64,000 bases of DNA from Sipunculus nudus (Eukaryota; Annelida; Sipuncula; Golfingiida; Sipunculidae): assembly GCA_026874595.1 (NCBI GenBank), contig CM049308.1, positions 95,094,624 through 95,158,623 of the forward strand, written 5' to 3'. Below are positions 48,101 to 63,100 of this stretch, piece after piece. The notes beneath the pieces are model-generated. The model was not told the origin of the DNA and made no database searches. It saw nothing but the letters and a program-made list of their open reading frames with translations. The translations under genes were made by a program, and so were the position numbers. Each line of letters begins with the position of its first letter. Position 1 is the stretch's first letter.

Positions 48101-51100
48101 CAAGGCAGACAAATTTTAAAACGCTAAATACAGCAGCAGTCGTGGAATACTGGTCTTAACACACATGACAGCCTACAGGCAAAACTAACAAGTCCCAAAT
48201 CAGTAATTAACAACACGCACTCCAGAGGGGAGGAGAGTTAACCTAGAACTGGTCATTTTAAGCTGACTGCTTGGCCTTGAGGGCTAGACTCAATCCTTTA
48301 TTCTAGTACCTTCCAGTTTCTGAAATACAGATCCTGTTCCAGATAATTCTTACATCCTGTTTTTTTCACACAGTATTTCCATCCTGTACCTTGTAGAGTT
48401 TCTGAGCATCTTCTTTTGCCAGCTTCTGGTCGACACCTGTTCCCTGGTCCCGCTCTCCCTTCATCAGCTGGACCAGCAACTCCTGGAAATCACCACTTGT
48501 GTCCCCAACTACGTCTGTTTGAAGGTCACGATCGTAGGATTTCTTGTACTGTGTACTAATGGCATTCAGTTCCTGCAGACCACAATAAAATGTCAAAACA
48601 TGTCTGTATGTTTGTGGCCAAATAAAGATTCACAAGTTACTGAATGTGGAATCCATTATTTTCTGTTATGTAAATTGTTAATGGTAACTAAATAAATCTT
48701 TGTATGCTGACTTATTAGTTCTGTGTGAATTATTTGACTTTCTGGATTAATGTGTACAAAGATTTTGCTGAAAGGTATCACTACGTAAAAATAACAGAGC
48801 CGTGGTATGTATGAGCAGAGTCACCTTTTTATTTCGTGTACACAGGATTCCTATGAGCGTTGCTTCATTGGTGCCAAGGCCTTTGACAGCTTCCCTCATA
48901 CAGTGAGCGTCATACTCCACCAGTGACATCATCAATGCCATCATCAGCTCCTCAAAGTCTCCGCTCAGCTCAGATTTTAACTCCTCTGTCAGATCCTGCC
49001 AAGTGATAGATACACCAGACTTTAACCAATATGTCTCTATATCAATTGATAATTCATTTAACATAACATACTGCTTCAGTCTGGACCATTTGTTACTTGT
49101 ATATCTCCATTAACAGGGTATCAACATAATGTGCACTGGTATCTACCAGTTATCACAAATCTTTACCTCAGCTTGTGAAGGTGGCTGAGGTTTATGTGAT
49201 CAGTAATGTTTGTTTGTCCATGTAGTATCTCCATCAGTTCTCCAGAAATTTCAATGACATTTTGTGGAAGTGTAAACCATGAGTCAAGAAACAATTGAGA
49301 AAACATTCTGATGTATCAATAAAATTTAAATACAGGTCTGGATCTGGATTCAGTAAAGTTCACCTGTTTACTGTTGGCTGCTCTGTTTCTCCACTCAACA
49401 TCTAAAAACTACATCAATCAGCCCCATTCCTCCACAATATTTCACTTAAATTCAGTAGGATTTTTTTAGTTACTGAGTGGACAAACAGACTCAGGGTTTA
49501 AACCACAAGTAGCCAGTACCATAGTTCAGTAATGACATCATAAAGGTGGCTCCACCGTGTCAGATCAGTCAGATTTTGTACAGATCTGGACAAGGATCAA
49601 GACTTAATGACTACCGTAAAATCTCCACTTAAAACCGCGGTTTAATCAAGAAATTCAAAATCTTGAAATCAGGTTGATTTCCTGAAAGCACTGTGCGGTT
49701 TATACTAGAAGGGTTTCCTGAATATCTTCCTGACAGACATCGTTTTTGGGCCGGCGCGTGGGCGATAATATTGCAACTTTCGAAGGCTGTTCTTAGCATG
49801 CATGGGAGCCGTGTGTAAATGTATTATTTACGATTATTTGTTATTTATAAATTAAATATTGCTGATAAGTTTTCGTGTGATATATAACTTGTTATAAAAT
49901 CTTGGTAATTGTCACCAAATAATACGTTTACAACAACCCTGCTGTTACACACAGCGGTCCACTTCGTTGGGCATGGTCAAGCAAAATTGAAATAAAAGCC
50001 TACTTTAAACCCATTTGCGGCATTATTTAGCAATGATTATTTGTTTAAAACGTAAAATGAATAAAAAGCTGACATCGTAAAGAGTCACACAATGGCAGAC
50101 GATCGTTTTAAAATCAAGTTTGAGTGCCGCCATGTGCTGAAACACCCCGGTATTCTGCTAAGAATATTTTGAACGGCTGTAAGCGGTGGGTGGTAAATAG
50201 AACAGCCACCTATTTCGTCCCAGCGTGCCTTGCGCGAACACTGCCTTGACAAAATGGCTCTCCACACGGAAACTTTCTTCAGGAAAAAAACTTGCTAACC
50301 CGGACTGGCCACTTTAATTTTACCTTAAAATCACTCGTTTTCAAGCGTCATGTTTCCTATACGTGCATATCTCTAAAAGGTAACTTCAGTACTTCGATAT
50401 TTAGTTAAGTTGACCAGCGATGTTTTCAAACGCGCCAGCAAATTGTGACATGGAGCGATGTCAACGTACGATGTGACGAAGATAATACCGAAGTAACCGG
50501 TATGAAAATGATTTGAATCTTCCGAGTAATTCCAGAAAATGGAATTTTCATCAAAAATTAAGATTTCAAAATATTACTTTTAGAATTAAAATATACAGTG
50601 ACTTGAAATGGATCAGCAGAATATTTTTTCCAAAATATAATGACAAATCAGTAGCAAACAAGAATACGGCACGGAATATAAAATCTGTATAAACAGGCAG
50701 AGGTTCACCGGCCCTTACGTCTTCCCAAACTTCATGCTTGAGTGACCCTGCAAAAAAGTGTTATGATGTGTTTAAATAAAATGCCCAAGGAATTTTTAAA
50801 GTGGACAGGAATGGCCGAGTCGCAACCTACGCGTGTTCATTTCTAGATGATTGCTTGATTGTGTCTTTTGTCAAATCATTCCGTAGCGAAAGTTGGTGCG
50901 GTTTTAAAGGGGGGTTCTTAGTATTTAAGCCCCTCGCGGTGTCTCGCCTGGAATTTCGGCGAAGTCTGGGTGCGGTTTTAATCGGAAGTGCGGTTTTAAG
51001 TGGAGATTTTACGGTATGCATTCTATTTATGCATTCTATTTCTAGAAATACTGGTACTGTCTAGTTTTACTATGTATCAGTGTAACTGCAGCATCTTCTG

Positions 51101-54100
51101 TGCTGGACAGTTTGGAATATTTAATGTCAGAATATTCCTATCATAAAACAAAGTCAAGAAAAAAACTAATGGTACATGTCAGAATATTCCTATCATAAAA
51201 CAAAGTCAAGAAGAAAACTAAATGTTGCCTGTGCTCCAGGTACTTCTGAATAAACACATTTGATTTCCAGCTGAAGCTGTCCCTTGTATTTGTGCTCTTT
51301 TCCTTGTCTTGATATTAGGGTCATCTGACCATTATAAGTGTTTTATAAAGAGGATATCTGAAGGCAATCTGCTATGTTCTAGAAATAATATGATTAAAGT
51401 ATATGTATATTGTATTTCAAAATGTAAATTTCTCCATACAGCAAACGATTCTGAGCATGTAAAATTTACTTTATCATATCGGTATTGGCCCTTACGTTAC
51501 CATATTTCTCATTGTAGAGGGACTTACTTTATCATATTTTACCTTGTAGAGGGATTTACTTGATCATATTTTTCCTTGTAGAGGGACTTAATCTATCATA
51601 TTTGTCTTTGTAGAGGGACTTACTTTATCATATTATTCCTTGCATAGGGCTTACTATATTATATTTATCCTTGTCGAGGGACTTACTTTATCATAATTTT
51701 CCTCATAGAGGGACTAACTTTATCATATTTTTCCTTGTAGAAGGATTTACTTTATCATAATTTTCCTCATAGAGGGACTTACTTTATCATATTTTTCCTT
51801 GTAGAGGGACTTACTTTATCATATTTTTCCTTGTAGAGGGACTTACTTTATCATATTTCTCCTTGTAGAGGGACTTACTTTATCATAATTTTCCTCATAG
51901 AGGGACTTACTTTATCATATTTTTCCTTGTAGAGACTTACTTTATCATAATTTTCCTCATAGAGGGACTTACTTTATCATATTTCTCCTTGCAGAGGGAC
52001 TTACTTTATCATAATTTTCCTCATAGAGGGACTTACTATATCATATTTTTTCTTGTAGAGACTTACTTTATCATAATTTTCCTCATAGAGGGACTTACTT
52101 TATCATAATTTTCCTCATAGAGGGACTTACTTTATCATATTTTTCCTTGTAGAGGGACTTACTTTATCATATTTTTCCTTGTTGAGGGACTTACTTTATC
52201 ATATTTTTCCTTGTAGAGGGACTTACTTTATCATATTTTTCCTTGTAGAGGGACTTACTTTATCATATTTTTCCTTGTAGAGGGACTTACTTTATCATAT
52301 TTTTCCTGGTATTTTTTCTTTAACACCTGTCGCTGCTTGTTGCTTCGTGCTGACAGGATGTCGATCAATGGCTGCTCGTCTGTACCCCAGCCCTTCATGG
52401 CCTCGTGAAGTTTAGTAACATCGTCATCAGGATTAAAGTTAGATGCCTCCTTCACTGTGCCTTTTCCTAAACAAAAAAAAAAAAGAAAACATATTAACAC
52501 AAGACAGATAAAAGACATGTGAAAGAGTTTCAAAGTTGAAACAAAATATTACGCCTGAAAACTGTGGTTGTGTAAAATTGCCTGTCAGTGAACAGTCTAC
52601 TCCATTTTACAAGCCTGACGCTCACACCTATCCCCTGACATATTCAAGGATTTTCTCAGGATTTTCAAGGTCCAGTTTCACATGTCATGAACCTATTTTA
52701 ACTGATTCTGATGGCCTGATATCAGGATCACTCTGAAATGAATAATAAGAACAAACAAAATGAATGCACACAACCTGACAATCTGCTTACAGGACTAACT
52801 GAAAACAGAATGAAGCTCTGATACAAATTCAGGAACTTCCAAGGAAAAGTGCTATTTTCAAGGATTTCAAGGCCCAGGATTTATCCATTTTAGATTTAAG
52901 CACTTTCAAGGTTTTCCAAGACCAGTATGTACCCTGTTAAAGGTGAAACATCCTGTCTAAGAATTCCTCTTTCAACAAATAAAATGTAGTTAAAATGTAA
53001 AGAATTTTTGTGTCAGTCAATCTGTCAGCTGCAACCAAGGTCATGTTGTTATGATACTGTTATACTGTATACTGACTGGTTATATCTTTTATATGTTATG
53101 TCTTTTAAGTATAGCAGAAATCTGACTGGTGCCAACTATACATCTGGTTTCTGGTTAATCCAACAGAATTTTCTCACCTTTGCTGGCCTTTGCTTGACTT
53201 TTGCCCTTTGTTTTCTTTTCAGCAGGTGCTTGCTGACTTGTACCCTGTTTCTTACTCTTGTCATCTTGTTTCTATAATTAATGCATGTAAATTTCAATTC
53301 TTTAACAAAACTTTTTAAGTAATGCACATATAAACTTGTGTTATAACAGTTTTATCTTCTGTACAAAATACAGCATTTTATCATGATTTATCAAAATATT
53401 TATAATGCAGAAAAGGATTAAAGCATTTGGTTGACCCATATTTTGGTTGCCTATATCAATAACACAGTATCTAGGTATTTTATTATTTAATTATCTTTGA
53501 GGTCAAACTTACATGAATTGTCATTGTTATATCATTCTTATTAATATTTACTCACTTCACACTGGTGATATATTAACTGTTCCAACTTTGGGACGGTTTC
53601 CCTTCTTACTTCACATAAATACAGTTAAGGGATCTGTGTAAGGCATATTTGTTATCTTATATTATTTACAGTATTACCAACAGTTTACTTACCCCTGGTT
53701 TAGGCTTGTTTACAATTTCCACCAGGTGTTTGCTGGGTTCCCCTCCTTTCCTTTGTAATGCCTCTGTTAAGTCCACTTTATATTTTTTCTTGTACGCTCT
53801 CTTGATGGCCACCATGTCTCCTTGCTGAGGGAGAAATGTCAAAACTATTACATGACACACTGAGTAAACGGTACAACTGAGTGGTCTCAGATGAATTACT
53901 AAGTCAGTCTGACAGGATCAAAAGCATAAAGCTTCAGCATCTTAGTACAGATTACAATGCACCATAGACTGACAAATTATCAACATATCTTATAGAAAAT
54001 GTGGCTCCTTTTGCGATTTCACACACATGTACACATACACATATACACTGATAGACACACATGCTTGTCACAGTTAGAAATCATGAGTAATTTTTCATGC

Positions 54101-57100
54101 ATATACACACATGCTTGTCAGACATAACATTTATAACTGTTAGAAATACTGTCAAGTCTGTTCAATATTATCACTCACAATGCATGGGTTATTTTAATAA
54201 GATCTGATTTTGCTTTAGAAAATCACCATGTTTATGAAATGAAATAAATACTGTACCTCTGAACACATTAGTAAGATCTTGGCCAATTCAGGATCGTTAG
54301 GTTTCAGGTGAGCGTGTATGAGATCAGCATAATACTCTGCAGACCCCCCATCGCCACCGCCACCACCACCTGGTGGCAAAAACAGAGAGGATCAACTGAC
54401 AACTGATACCACATATGAGGAACAAGATAAGGTATACACATCATGCATCAAACTAAAAAACAACATAGATTATCAGACCAAGCTTTGTACAATATGATTT
54501 GACTAAAAATGTCTTGGTATTTAAAAACAAATTTAAATAAAAAGTATTTTAAAACAAACATCACCAATACCAAGTCAGTTAAGCAAAGTAGTCTACTCAT
54601 CTATCTCTGGAAGGGGTGGGGTATTAGTTTGGTGCTCTACCGGTCCACCTAACAAAACTTATGGACCAGTTTGGTCATCTACTAGTCTTCCTACTAAGAT
54701 TTTTGACCAATTTGGTGGTCTACTAGTCTACAAAGAAAGATTCATAGACCAGTTACTGGTCTACTAGTCTACCCAGTATGACTCATGGCCAGTTTAATGG
54801 TCCACTAGTCAACCTACTAAGACTCATGAACCAGTTTGTTCTACTGGTTTACCTTCCAAGACTCATAAACCAGTTTGATCTACTGGTCCATCTACCAAGA
54901 CTCATGAACCAGTTTGGTCTAATGGTACACCTGCCAAGACTCATGAACCAGTTTGGTCTACTGGTCCACATGCCAAGACTCATGAACCAGTCTGGTCTAC
55001 TGGTCCATTTACCAAGACCCATGAACCAGTTTGGTCTAATGGTCCACTTACCAAGTCTAATTAACAGTTTGGTCTACTGGTCCAACTATCAAGAATTTTG
55101 AACAGTTTGGTCAACTGGTCCAACTACCAAGACTCATGAACAAGGTTGGTCTACGTATGTACCTACCAAGTCTCATAAACAGTTTGGTCTACTGGTCCAC
55201 CTACAAAGAATTATGAACCAGTTTGATCTACTTGTCCATCTACAAAGACTCATGAACCAGTTTTGTCTAATGGTCAACCTACCAAGACTGATAAACCAGT
55301 TTGGTCTACTGGTCCAACTATCAAGTTTCATGACAGTTTGGTCTACTGGTCCAGCTACCAAGACTAATAAACAGTTTGGTCTACTGGTCTACCTACAAAG
55401 ACTCATGAACAGTTTGGTCTATTGGTGTACCTACAAAGACTAATGAACAGTTTGGTCTAGTGGTCCAACTCTAAAGACTCATGAATAATTTGGTCTACTG
55501 GTCCAACTATTAAGACTTATGAACAGTTGGGTCTACTGATCCACCTACCAAGACTCATAAACATTTTGGTCTACTGGTCCACCTACCAAGACTCATGAAC
55601 ATTTTGGTCTACTGGTCCACCTACCAAGACTCATGAATAGTTTGGTCTACTGATCCATCTACCAAGACTCATAAATAGTTTGGTCTACCAGTCCACCTAC
55701 CAAGACTCGTGAACAGTTTGGTCTACTGGTCCCCCTACCAAGACTCGTGAATAGTTTGGTCTACTGGTCCACCTACCAAGACTCATGAACAGTTTGGTCT
55801 ACTGGTCCACCTAAAAAGAGTCATGAACAGTTTAGTCTACTGGTCCACCTACCAAATCCCATGAATCAGTTTGGTCTACTTGTGTACCTACCAAGAATTA
55901 ATAGATTATTTTTTGCTTACTTACCCATGTTCTGTACAGCTTTGATGAAGTTTTTAGAGCAGCCATCTGTCTTCATGGCACTCGTTATGTCTTCCCCTGA
56001 CAACTACAAACATGAAAAAAAATCAAGTTTTACATAACTCATGTTTTGTAATTCACACCATTTTGACACATGTCTTTCTGTCATAATTTATGTGTGGACT
56101 TTCAGTACCATACTAGCAACCTTGCAGACCAAGATTTAGTCCTCAACTTTACTTACACATCTGTAATGGTCTCTTGTCTTGAGAGGTATTAAGATTGTCA
56201 TGACCAAAGGTAAATGGGAGACAGGTAAACATGATGAAAGGTCAACCCAACTTAAGGTCAATGAGAGACAGGTAAAACCTGACTAAAAGTCAACGGGAAA
56301 CAGGTAAAACCTGACTAAAGGTCAAAGGGAGACAGATAAAACATGACTTAAGGTCAACAGGAGACAGATAAAACATGACTACAGGTCAATCAGAGACAGG
56401 TTAAACATGACAAAAGGTTAACAGGAGACGGGTAAAACATGACTTAAGGTAAACGGGAGACAGGTAAAACCTGACTAAAGGTCCATGGGAGACAGGTAAA
56501 ACATAACTAAAGGTCACAGTAGACAGGTAAAACATGACTAAGGGTATTTGGGAGACAGGTAAAACATGAATAAAGGTCAATGGAAGACATAAAACATGAC
56601 TGAAGGTTTATGGGAGACAGGTAAAACATGATTAAAGGTCAACAGGAGACAGGTAAATCATGACTTATGTCAACAGGAGACAGATAAAACATGACTAAAG
56701 GTAAATGAGAGGCACGTTAAACATGATTAAAGGTCAATGGGAGACAGATGAATCATGACTTAAGGTAAATTCAATGACAGGTAAAACAAGACTAAAGGTT
56801 AACGGGAGACAGGTAAAACATGACTAAAGGTCAACTGGAGAAAGGTAAAACATAACTAACGGTCAACGATGACAGGTAAAACATGACTAAAGGTCTACGG
56901 GAGACAGGTAAAACCTGATAAAAGGTCATCGGGAGACAGGTAAAACCTGACTAGAGGTCAATGGGAGACAGGTAAAACATGACTAAAGGTCAACGGGAGA
57001 CAGGTAAAACATGACTAAAGGTCAACGGGAGACAGGTAAAACATGACTAAAGGTCAATGGAAGACAGGTAAAACATGACTAAAGGTCAACGGGAGACAGG

Positions 57101-60100
57101 TAAAACCTGACTAGAGGTCAATGGGAGACAGGTAAAACATGACTAAAGGTCAATGGGAGACAGGTAAAACATGACTAAAGGTCAATGGGAGACAGGTAAA
57201 ACCTGACTAAAGGTCAACGGGAGACAGGTAAAACATGACTAAAGGTCAACGGGAGACAGGTAAAACATTACTAAAGGTAAATGGGAGACAGGTAAAACAT
57301 GACTAAAGGTCAACGGGAGACAGGTAAAACATGACTAAAGGTCAACGGGAGACAGGTAAAACATGACTAAAGGTCAACGGGAGACAGGTAAAACATGACT
57401 AAAGGTCTACGGGAGACAGGTAAAACATGACTAAAGGTCAATGGAAGACATAAAACATGACTGAAGGTTTATGGGAGACAGGTAAAACATGATTAAAGGT
57501 CAAAAGGAGACAGGTAAATCATGACTTATGTCAACAGGAGACAGATAAAACATGACTAAAGGTAAATGAGAGGCACGTTAAACATGATTAAAGGTCAATG
57601 GGAGACAGATGAATCATGACTTAAGGTAAATTCAATGACAGGTAAAACAAGACTAAAGGTCAATGGGAGACAGGTAAAACATGACTAAAGGTCAATGGGA
57701 GACAGATAAAACCTGACTAAAGGTCAATGGGAGACAGGTAAAACATGACTAAAGGTCAACGGGAGACAGGTAAAACCTGATAAAAGGTCATCGGGAGACA
57801 GGTAAAACCTGACTAGAGGTCAATGGGAGTCAGGTAAAACATGACTAAAGGTCAACGGGAGACAGGTAAAACATGACTAAAGGTCAACGGGAGACAGGTA
57901 AAACATGACTAAAGGTCAATGGGAGACAGGTAAAACATGACTAAAGGTCAACAGGAGACAGGTAAAACCTGACTAGAGGTCAATGGGAGACAGGTAAAAC
58001 ATGACTAAAGGTCAATGGGAGACAGATAAAACATGACTAAAGGTCAATGGGAGACAGGTAAAACATGACTAAAGGTCAATGGGAGACAGGTAAAACCAGA
58101 CTAAAGGTCAACGGGAGACAGGTAAAACATGACTAAAGGTCAACGGGAGACAGGTAAAACATGACTAAAGGTCAACGGGAGACAGGTAAAACCTGACTTA
58201 AGGTCAATGGGAGACAGGTAAAACCTGACTTAAGGTCAATGGGAGACAGGTAAAACCTGACTAAAGGTCAATGGGAGACAGGTAAAACATGACTAAAGGT
58301 CAATGGGAGACAGGTAAAACATGACTAAAGGTAAATGGGAGACAGGTAAAACCTGACTAAAGGTCAATGGGAGACAGATAAAACCTGACTAAAGGTCAAT
58401 GGGAGACAGATAAAACATGACTAAAGGTCAACGGGAGACAGGTAAAACATGACTAAAGGTCAACGGGAGACAGGTAAAACATGACTAAAGGTAAACGGGA
58501 GACAGGTAAAACATGACTAAAGGTAAACGGGAGACAGGTAAAACATGACTAAAGGTCAACGGGAGACAGGTAAAACCTGACTAGAGGTCAATGGGAGACA
58601 GGTAAAACATGACTAAAGGTCAATGGGAGACAGGTAAAACATGACTAAAGGTCAACGGGAGACAGGTAAAACATGACTAAAGGTCAACAGGAGACAGGTA
58701 AAACATGACTAAAGGTCAACGGGAGACAGGTAAAACCTGACTAGAGGTCAACGGGAGACAGGTAAAACATGACTAATGGTCAATGGGAGACAGGTAAAAC
58801 ATGACTAAAGGTCAATGGGAGACAGGTAAAACATGACTGAAGGTCAATGGGAGACAGGTAAAACATGACTAAAGGTCAATGGGAGACAGGTAAAACATGA
58901 CTAAAGGTCAATGGGAGACAGGTAAAACATGACTAAAGGTCAATGGGAGACAGGTAAAACATGACTAAAGGTCAACGGGAGACAGGTAAAGGTCTACGGG
59001 AGACAGGTAAAACCTGACTAAAGGTCAACGGGAGACAGATAAAACATGACTAAAGGTCAACGGGAGACAGGTAAAACCTGACTAAAGGTCAACGGGAGAC
59101 AGGTAAAACATGACTAAAGGTCAACGGGAGACAGGTAAAACATGACTAAAGGTAAATGGGAGACAGGTAAAACATGACTAAAGGTCAATGGGAGACAGGT
59201 AAAACATGACTAAAGGTCAATGGGAGACAGGTAAAACCTGACTAGAGGTCAATGGGAGACAGGTAAAACATGACTAAAGGTCAATGGGAGACAGGTAAAA
59301 CATGACTAAAGGTCAATGGGAGACAGGTAAAACCTGACTAAAGGTCAACGGGAGACAGGTAAAACCTGACTAAAGGTCAACGGGAGACAGGTAAAACATG
59401 ACTAAAGGTCAACGGGAGACAGGTAAAACCTGACTAGAGGTCAATGGGAGACAGGTAAAACATGACTAAAGGTAAATGGGAGACAGGTAAAACATGACTA
59501 AAGGTAAATGGGAGACAGGTAAAACATGACTAAAGGTCAATGGGAGACAGGTAAAACCTGACTAAACGTCAATGGGAGACAGGTAAAACATGACTAAAGG
59601 TCAATGGGAGACAGGTAAAACATAACTAAAGGTCAACGGGAGACAGGTAAAACCTTACTAAAGGTCAACGGGGGACAGGTAAAACATGACTAAAGGTCAA
59701 CGGGAGACAGGTAAAACATGACTAAAGGTCAACGGGAGACAGGTAAAACATGACTAAAGGTAAATGGGAGACAGGTAAAACATGACTAAAGGTCAATGGG
59801 AGACAGGTAAAACCTGACTAAAGGTCAACGGGAGACAGGTAAAACATGACTAAAGGTAAATGGGAGACAGGTAAAACATGACTAAAGGTCAACGGGAGAC
59901 AGGTAAAACATGACTAAAGGTCAACGGGAGACAGGTAAAACATGACTAAAGGTCAATGGGAGACAGGTAAAACATGACTAAAGGTCAATGGGAGACAGGT
60001 AAAACATGACTAAAGGTCAATGGGAGACAGGTAAAACATGACTAAAGGTCAATGGGAGACAGGTAAAACCTGACTAAAGATCAATGGGAGACAGATAAAA

Positions 60101-63100
60101 CATGACTTAAGGTCAACAGGAGACAGATAAAACATGACTACAGGTCAATCAGAGACAGGTAAAACATGACAAAAGGTTAACAGGAGACGGGTAAAACATG
60201 ACTTAAGGTAAACGGGAGACAGGTAAAACCTGACTAAAGGTCCATGGGAGACAGGTAAAACATAACTAAAGGTCACAGTAGACAGGTAAAACATGACTAA
60301 GGGTATTTGGGAGACAGGTAAAACATGAATAAAGGTCAATGGAAGACATAAAACATGACTGAAGGTTTATGGGAGACAGGTAAAACATGATTAAAGGTCA
60401 ACAGGAGACAGGTAAATCATGACTAATGTCAACAGGAGACAGATAAAACATGACTTAAGGTAAATGAGAGGCAGGTTAAACATGATTAAAGGTCAATGGG
60501 AGACAGATGAATCATGACTTAAGGTAAATTCAATGACAGGTAAAACAAGACTAAAGGTTAACGGGAGACAGGTAAAACATGACTAAAGGTAAACTGGAGA
60601 AAGGTAAAACATAACTAACGGTCAACAGGAGACAGGTAAAACATGACTAAAGGTCTACAGGAGACAGGTAAAACCTGATTGAAGGTCATCGGGAGACAGG
60701 TAAAACCTGACTAAAGGTCAATGGGAGACAGGTAAAACGAATAAAGGTCGATGGAAGACATAAAACATGATTGAAGGTTTATGGGAGACAGGTAAAACAT
60801 GACTAAAGGTCAACTGGAGAAAGGTAAAACATGACTAAAGGTCAACAGGAGACAGGTAAAACATGACTAAAGGTCAACTGGAGAAAGGTAAAACATATCT
60901 AACGGTAAACAGGAGACAGGTAAAACATGACTAAAGGTCTACGGGAGACAGGTAAAACCTGCTTAAAGGTCATCGAGAGACAGATAAAACCTGACTAAAG
61001 GTCAATGGGAGACAGGTAAAACATGACTAAAGGTCAACGGGGGACAGGTAAAACATGACTAAAGGTCAACGGGGGACAGGTAAAACATGACTAAAGGTCT
61101 ACGGGAGACAGGTAAAACATGACTAAAGGTCAATGGGAGACAGGTAAAACATGACTAAAGGTCAATGGGAGACAGGTAAAACATGACAAAAGGTCAATGG
61201 GAGACAGGTAAAACATGACTAAAGGTCAATGGGAGACAGGTAAAACATGACTAAAGATCAACGGGAGACAGGTAAAACATGACTAAAGGTCAACCGGAGA
61301 AAGGTAAAACATAACTAACGGTCAACAGGAGACAGGTTACACATGACTAAAGGTCTACGGGAGACAGGTAAAACCTGATTAAAGGTCTACGGGAGACAGG
61401 TAAAACATGACTAAAGGTCAATGGGAGACAGGTAAAACATGACTAAAGGTCAATGGGAGACAGGTAAAACATGACTAAAGGTCAATGGGAGACAGGTAAA
61501 ACATGACTAAAGGTCAACGGGAGACAGGTAAAACCTGACTAAAGGTCAACGGGGGACAGGTAAAACATGACTCAAGATCAACAGGAGACAGGTAAAACAT
61601 GACTAAGGGTCAACAGGAGACAGGTAAAACCTTACTAAAGGTCAATGGGAGACAGGTAAAACCTGACTAGAGGTCAATGGGAGACAGGTTAAACATGACT
61701 AAAGGTCAATGGGAGACAGGTTAAACATGACTAAAGGTCAACGGGAGACAGGTTAAACATGACTAAAGGTCAATGGGAGACAGGTAAAACCTGACTAAAG
61801 GTCAATGGGAGACAGGTAAAACATGACTAAAGGTCAATGGGAGACAGGTAAAACCTGACTAAAGGTCAACGGGAGACAGGTAAAACATGACTAAAGGTCA
61901 ACAGGAGACAGGTAAAACCTTACTAAAGGTCAATGGGAGACAGGTAAAACCTGACTAGAGGTCAATGGGAGACAGGTTAAACATGACTAAAGGTCAATGG
62001 GAGACAGGTTAAACATGACTAAAGGTCAACGGGAGACAGGTTAAACATGACTAAAGGTCAATGGGAGACAGGTAAAACCTGACTAAGATCAATGGGAGAC
62101 AGATAAAACATGACTAAAGGTCAACAGGAGACAGATAAAACATGACTACAGGTCAACCAGAGAGAGATAAAACATGACAAAAGGTTAACAGGAGACGGGT
62201 AAAACATGACTAAAGGTTTATGGGTAATAGGTAGAATTACACAGGTAAACAAAATCTATTGAAATGAAGTGTTATTGTCTCTTTTAAAACATTGGGCTGC
62301 CATATCTTGGGTAAGACCAATGTACCTTTAACAAAACATTTCATATCTATGATCAATTGTGACAGAATTTTGTTATTAACCATAAGAAAACCTTTTACTT
62401 ATCCTTTTAATACCTTTTTAAGGATAGCACCATTATCTATTGACACTACTTTAGGAGATTAAATTTAAAAAATCCATAATAAATTATTTGGAATTAACAC
62501 AAAATGAAGAAAATCATCTTAATGAATGCTTGTAGATGAGCTACCTGTTTGTAAGCCTTGAATACTGCCTGCATGTGAGCACTGCTGCGTTCTGACAGCA
62601 GCTTCATGAACACACCTTTTGGGTCTGTGAACCTGCCTTCCCCAGCCTGTACAATAACAAGAACTCTTGATGTGAGAAAATGAGACTAAACACAAGACTG
62701 TAATTAAAATGGTGGTAATAATTATAAGTTGAACAGGAAAGGACACTTTATATCTCCGAAGATACACATGCTTCAGGTACAAATCTCATTGCAATGGAGA
62801 CAATTTATCCGATATTAAACAGTTCCATTTTAAGCAACACACAAGTGCAAAATCTAAATAATTTATTATAGGTATTATTTTTTTTTTCATTTGTATTATT
62901 TTAATTTATTATATCTGTGGAATAAACCAATTTATTTATGAATCAGATATCACTTTTTTTCATTTATAATGATGTTCCATTAAACCTCAGCCTTCAGATA
63001 ACATATTCTGATTAGATTTTACTTCTGAATCAAATTCACTATGAAGCACATGTATGCATGTGAAAAAAGTAAATAACTGAACTAAACAATATCTAATTGA

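Noticed and set aside
50801-51064. 87-codon frame at the right end of the TIR element as a transposase remnant
   Set aside because: It runs through the TIR and beyond the element end and shows no DDE or helix-turn-helix features.
54778-55443. Open frames with NQFGLLVHLPRLM-type repeats
   Set aside because: Diverged minisatellite units of about 39 bp inside an annexin intron; frames break between units.
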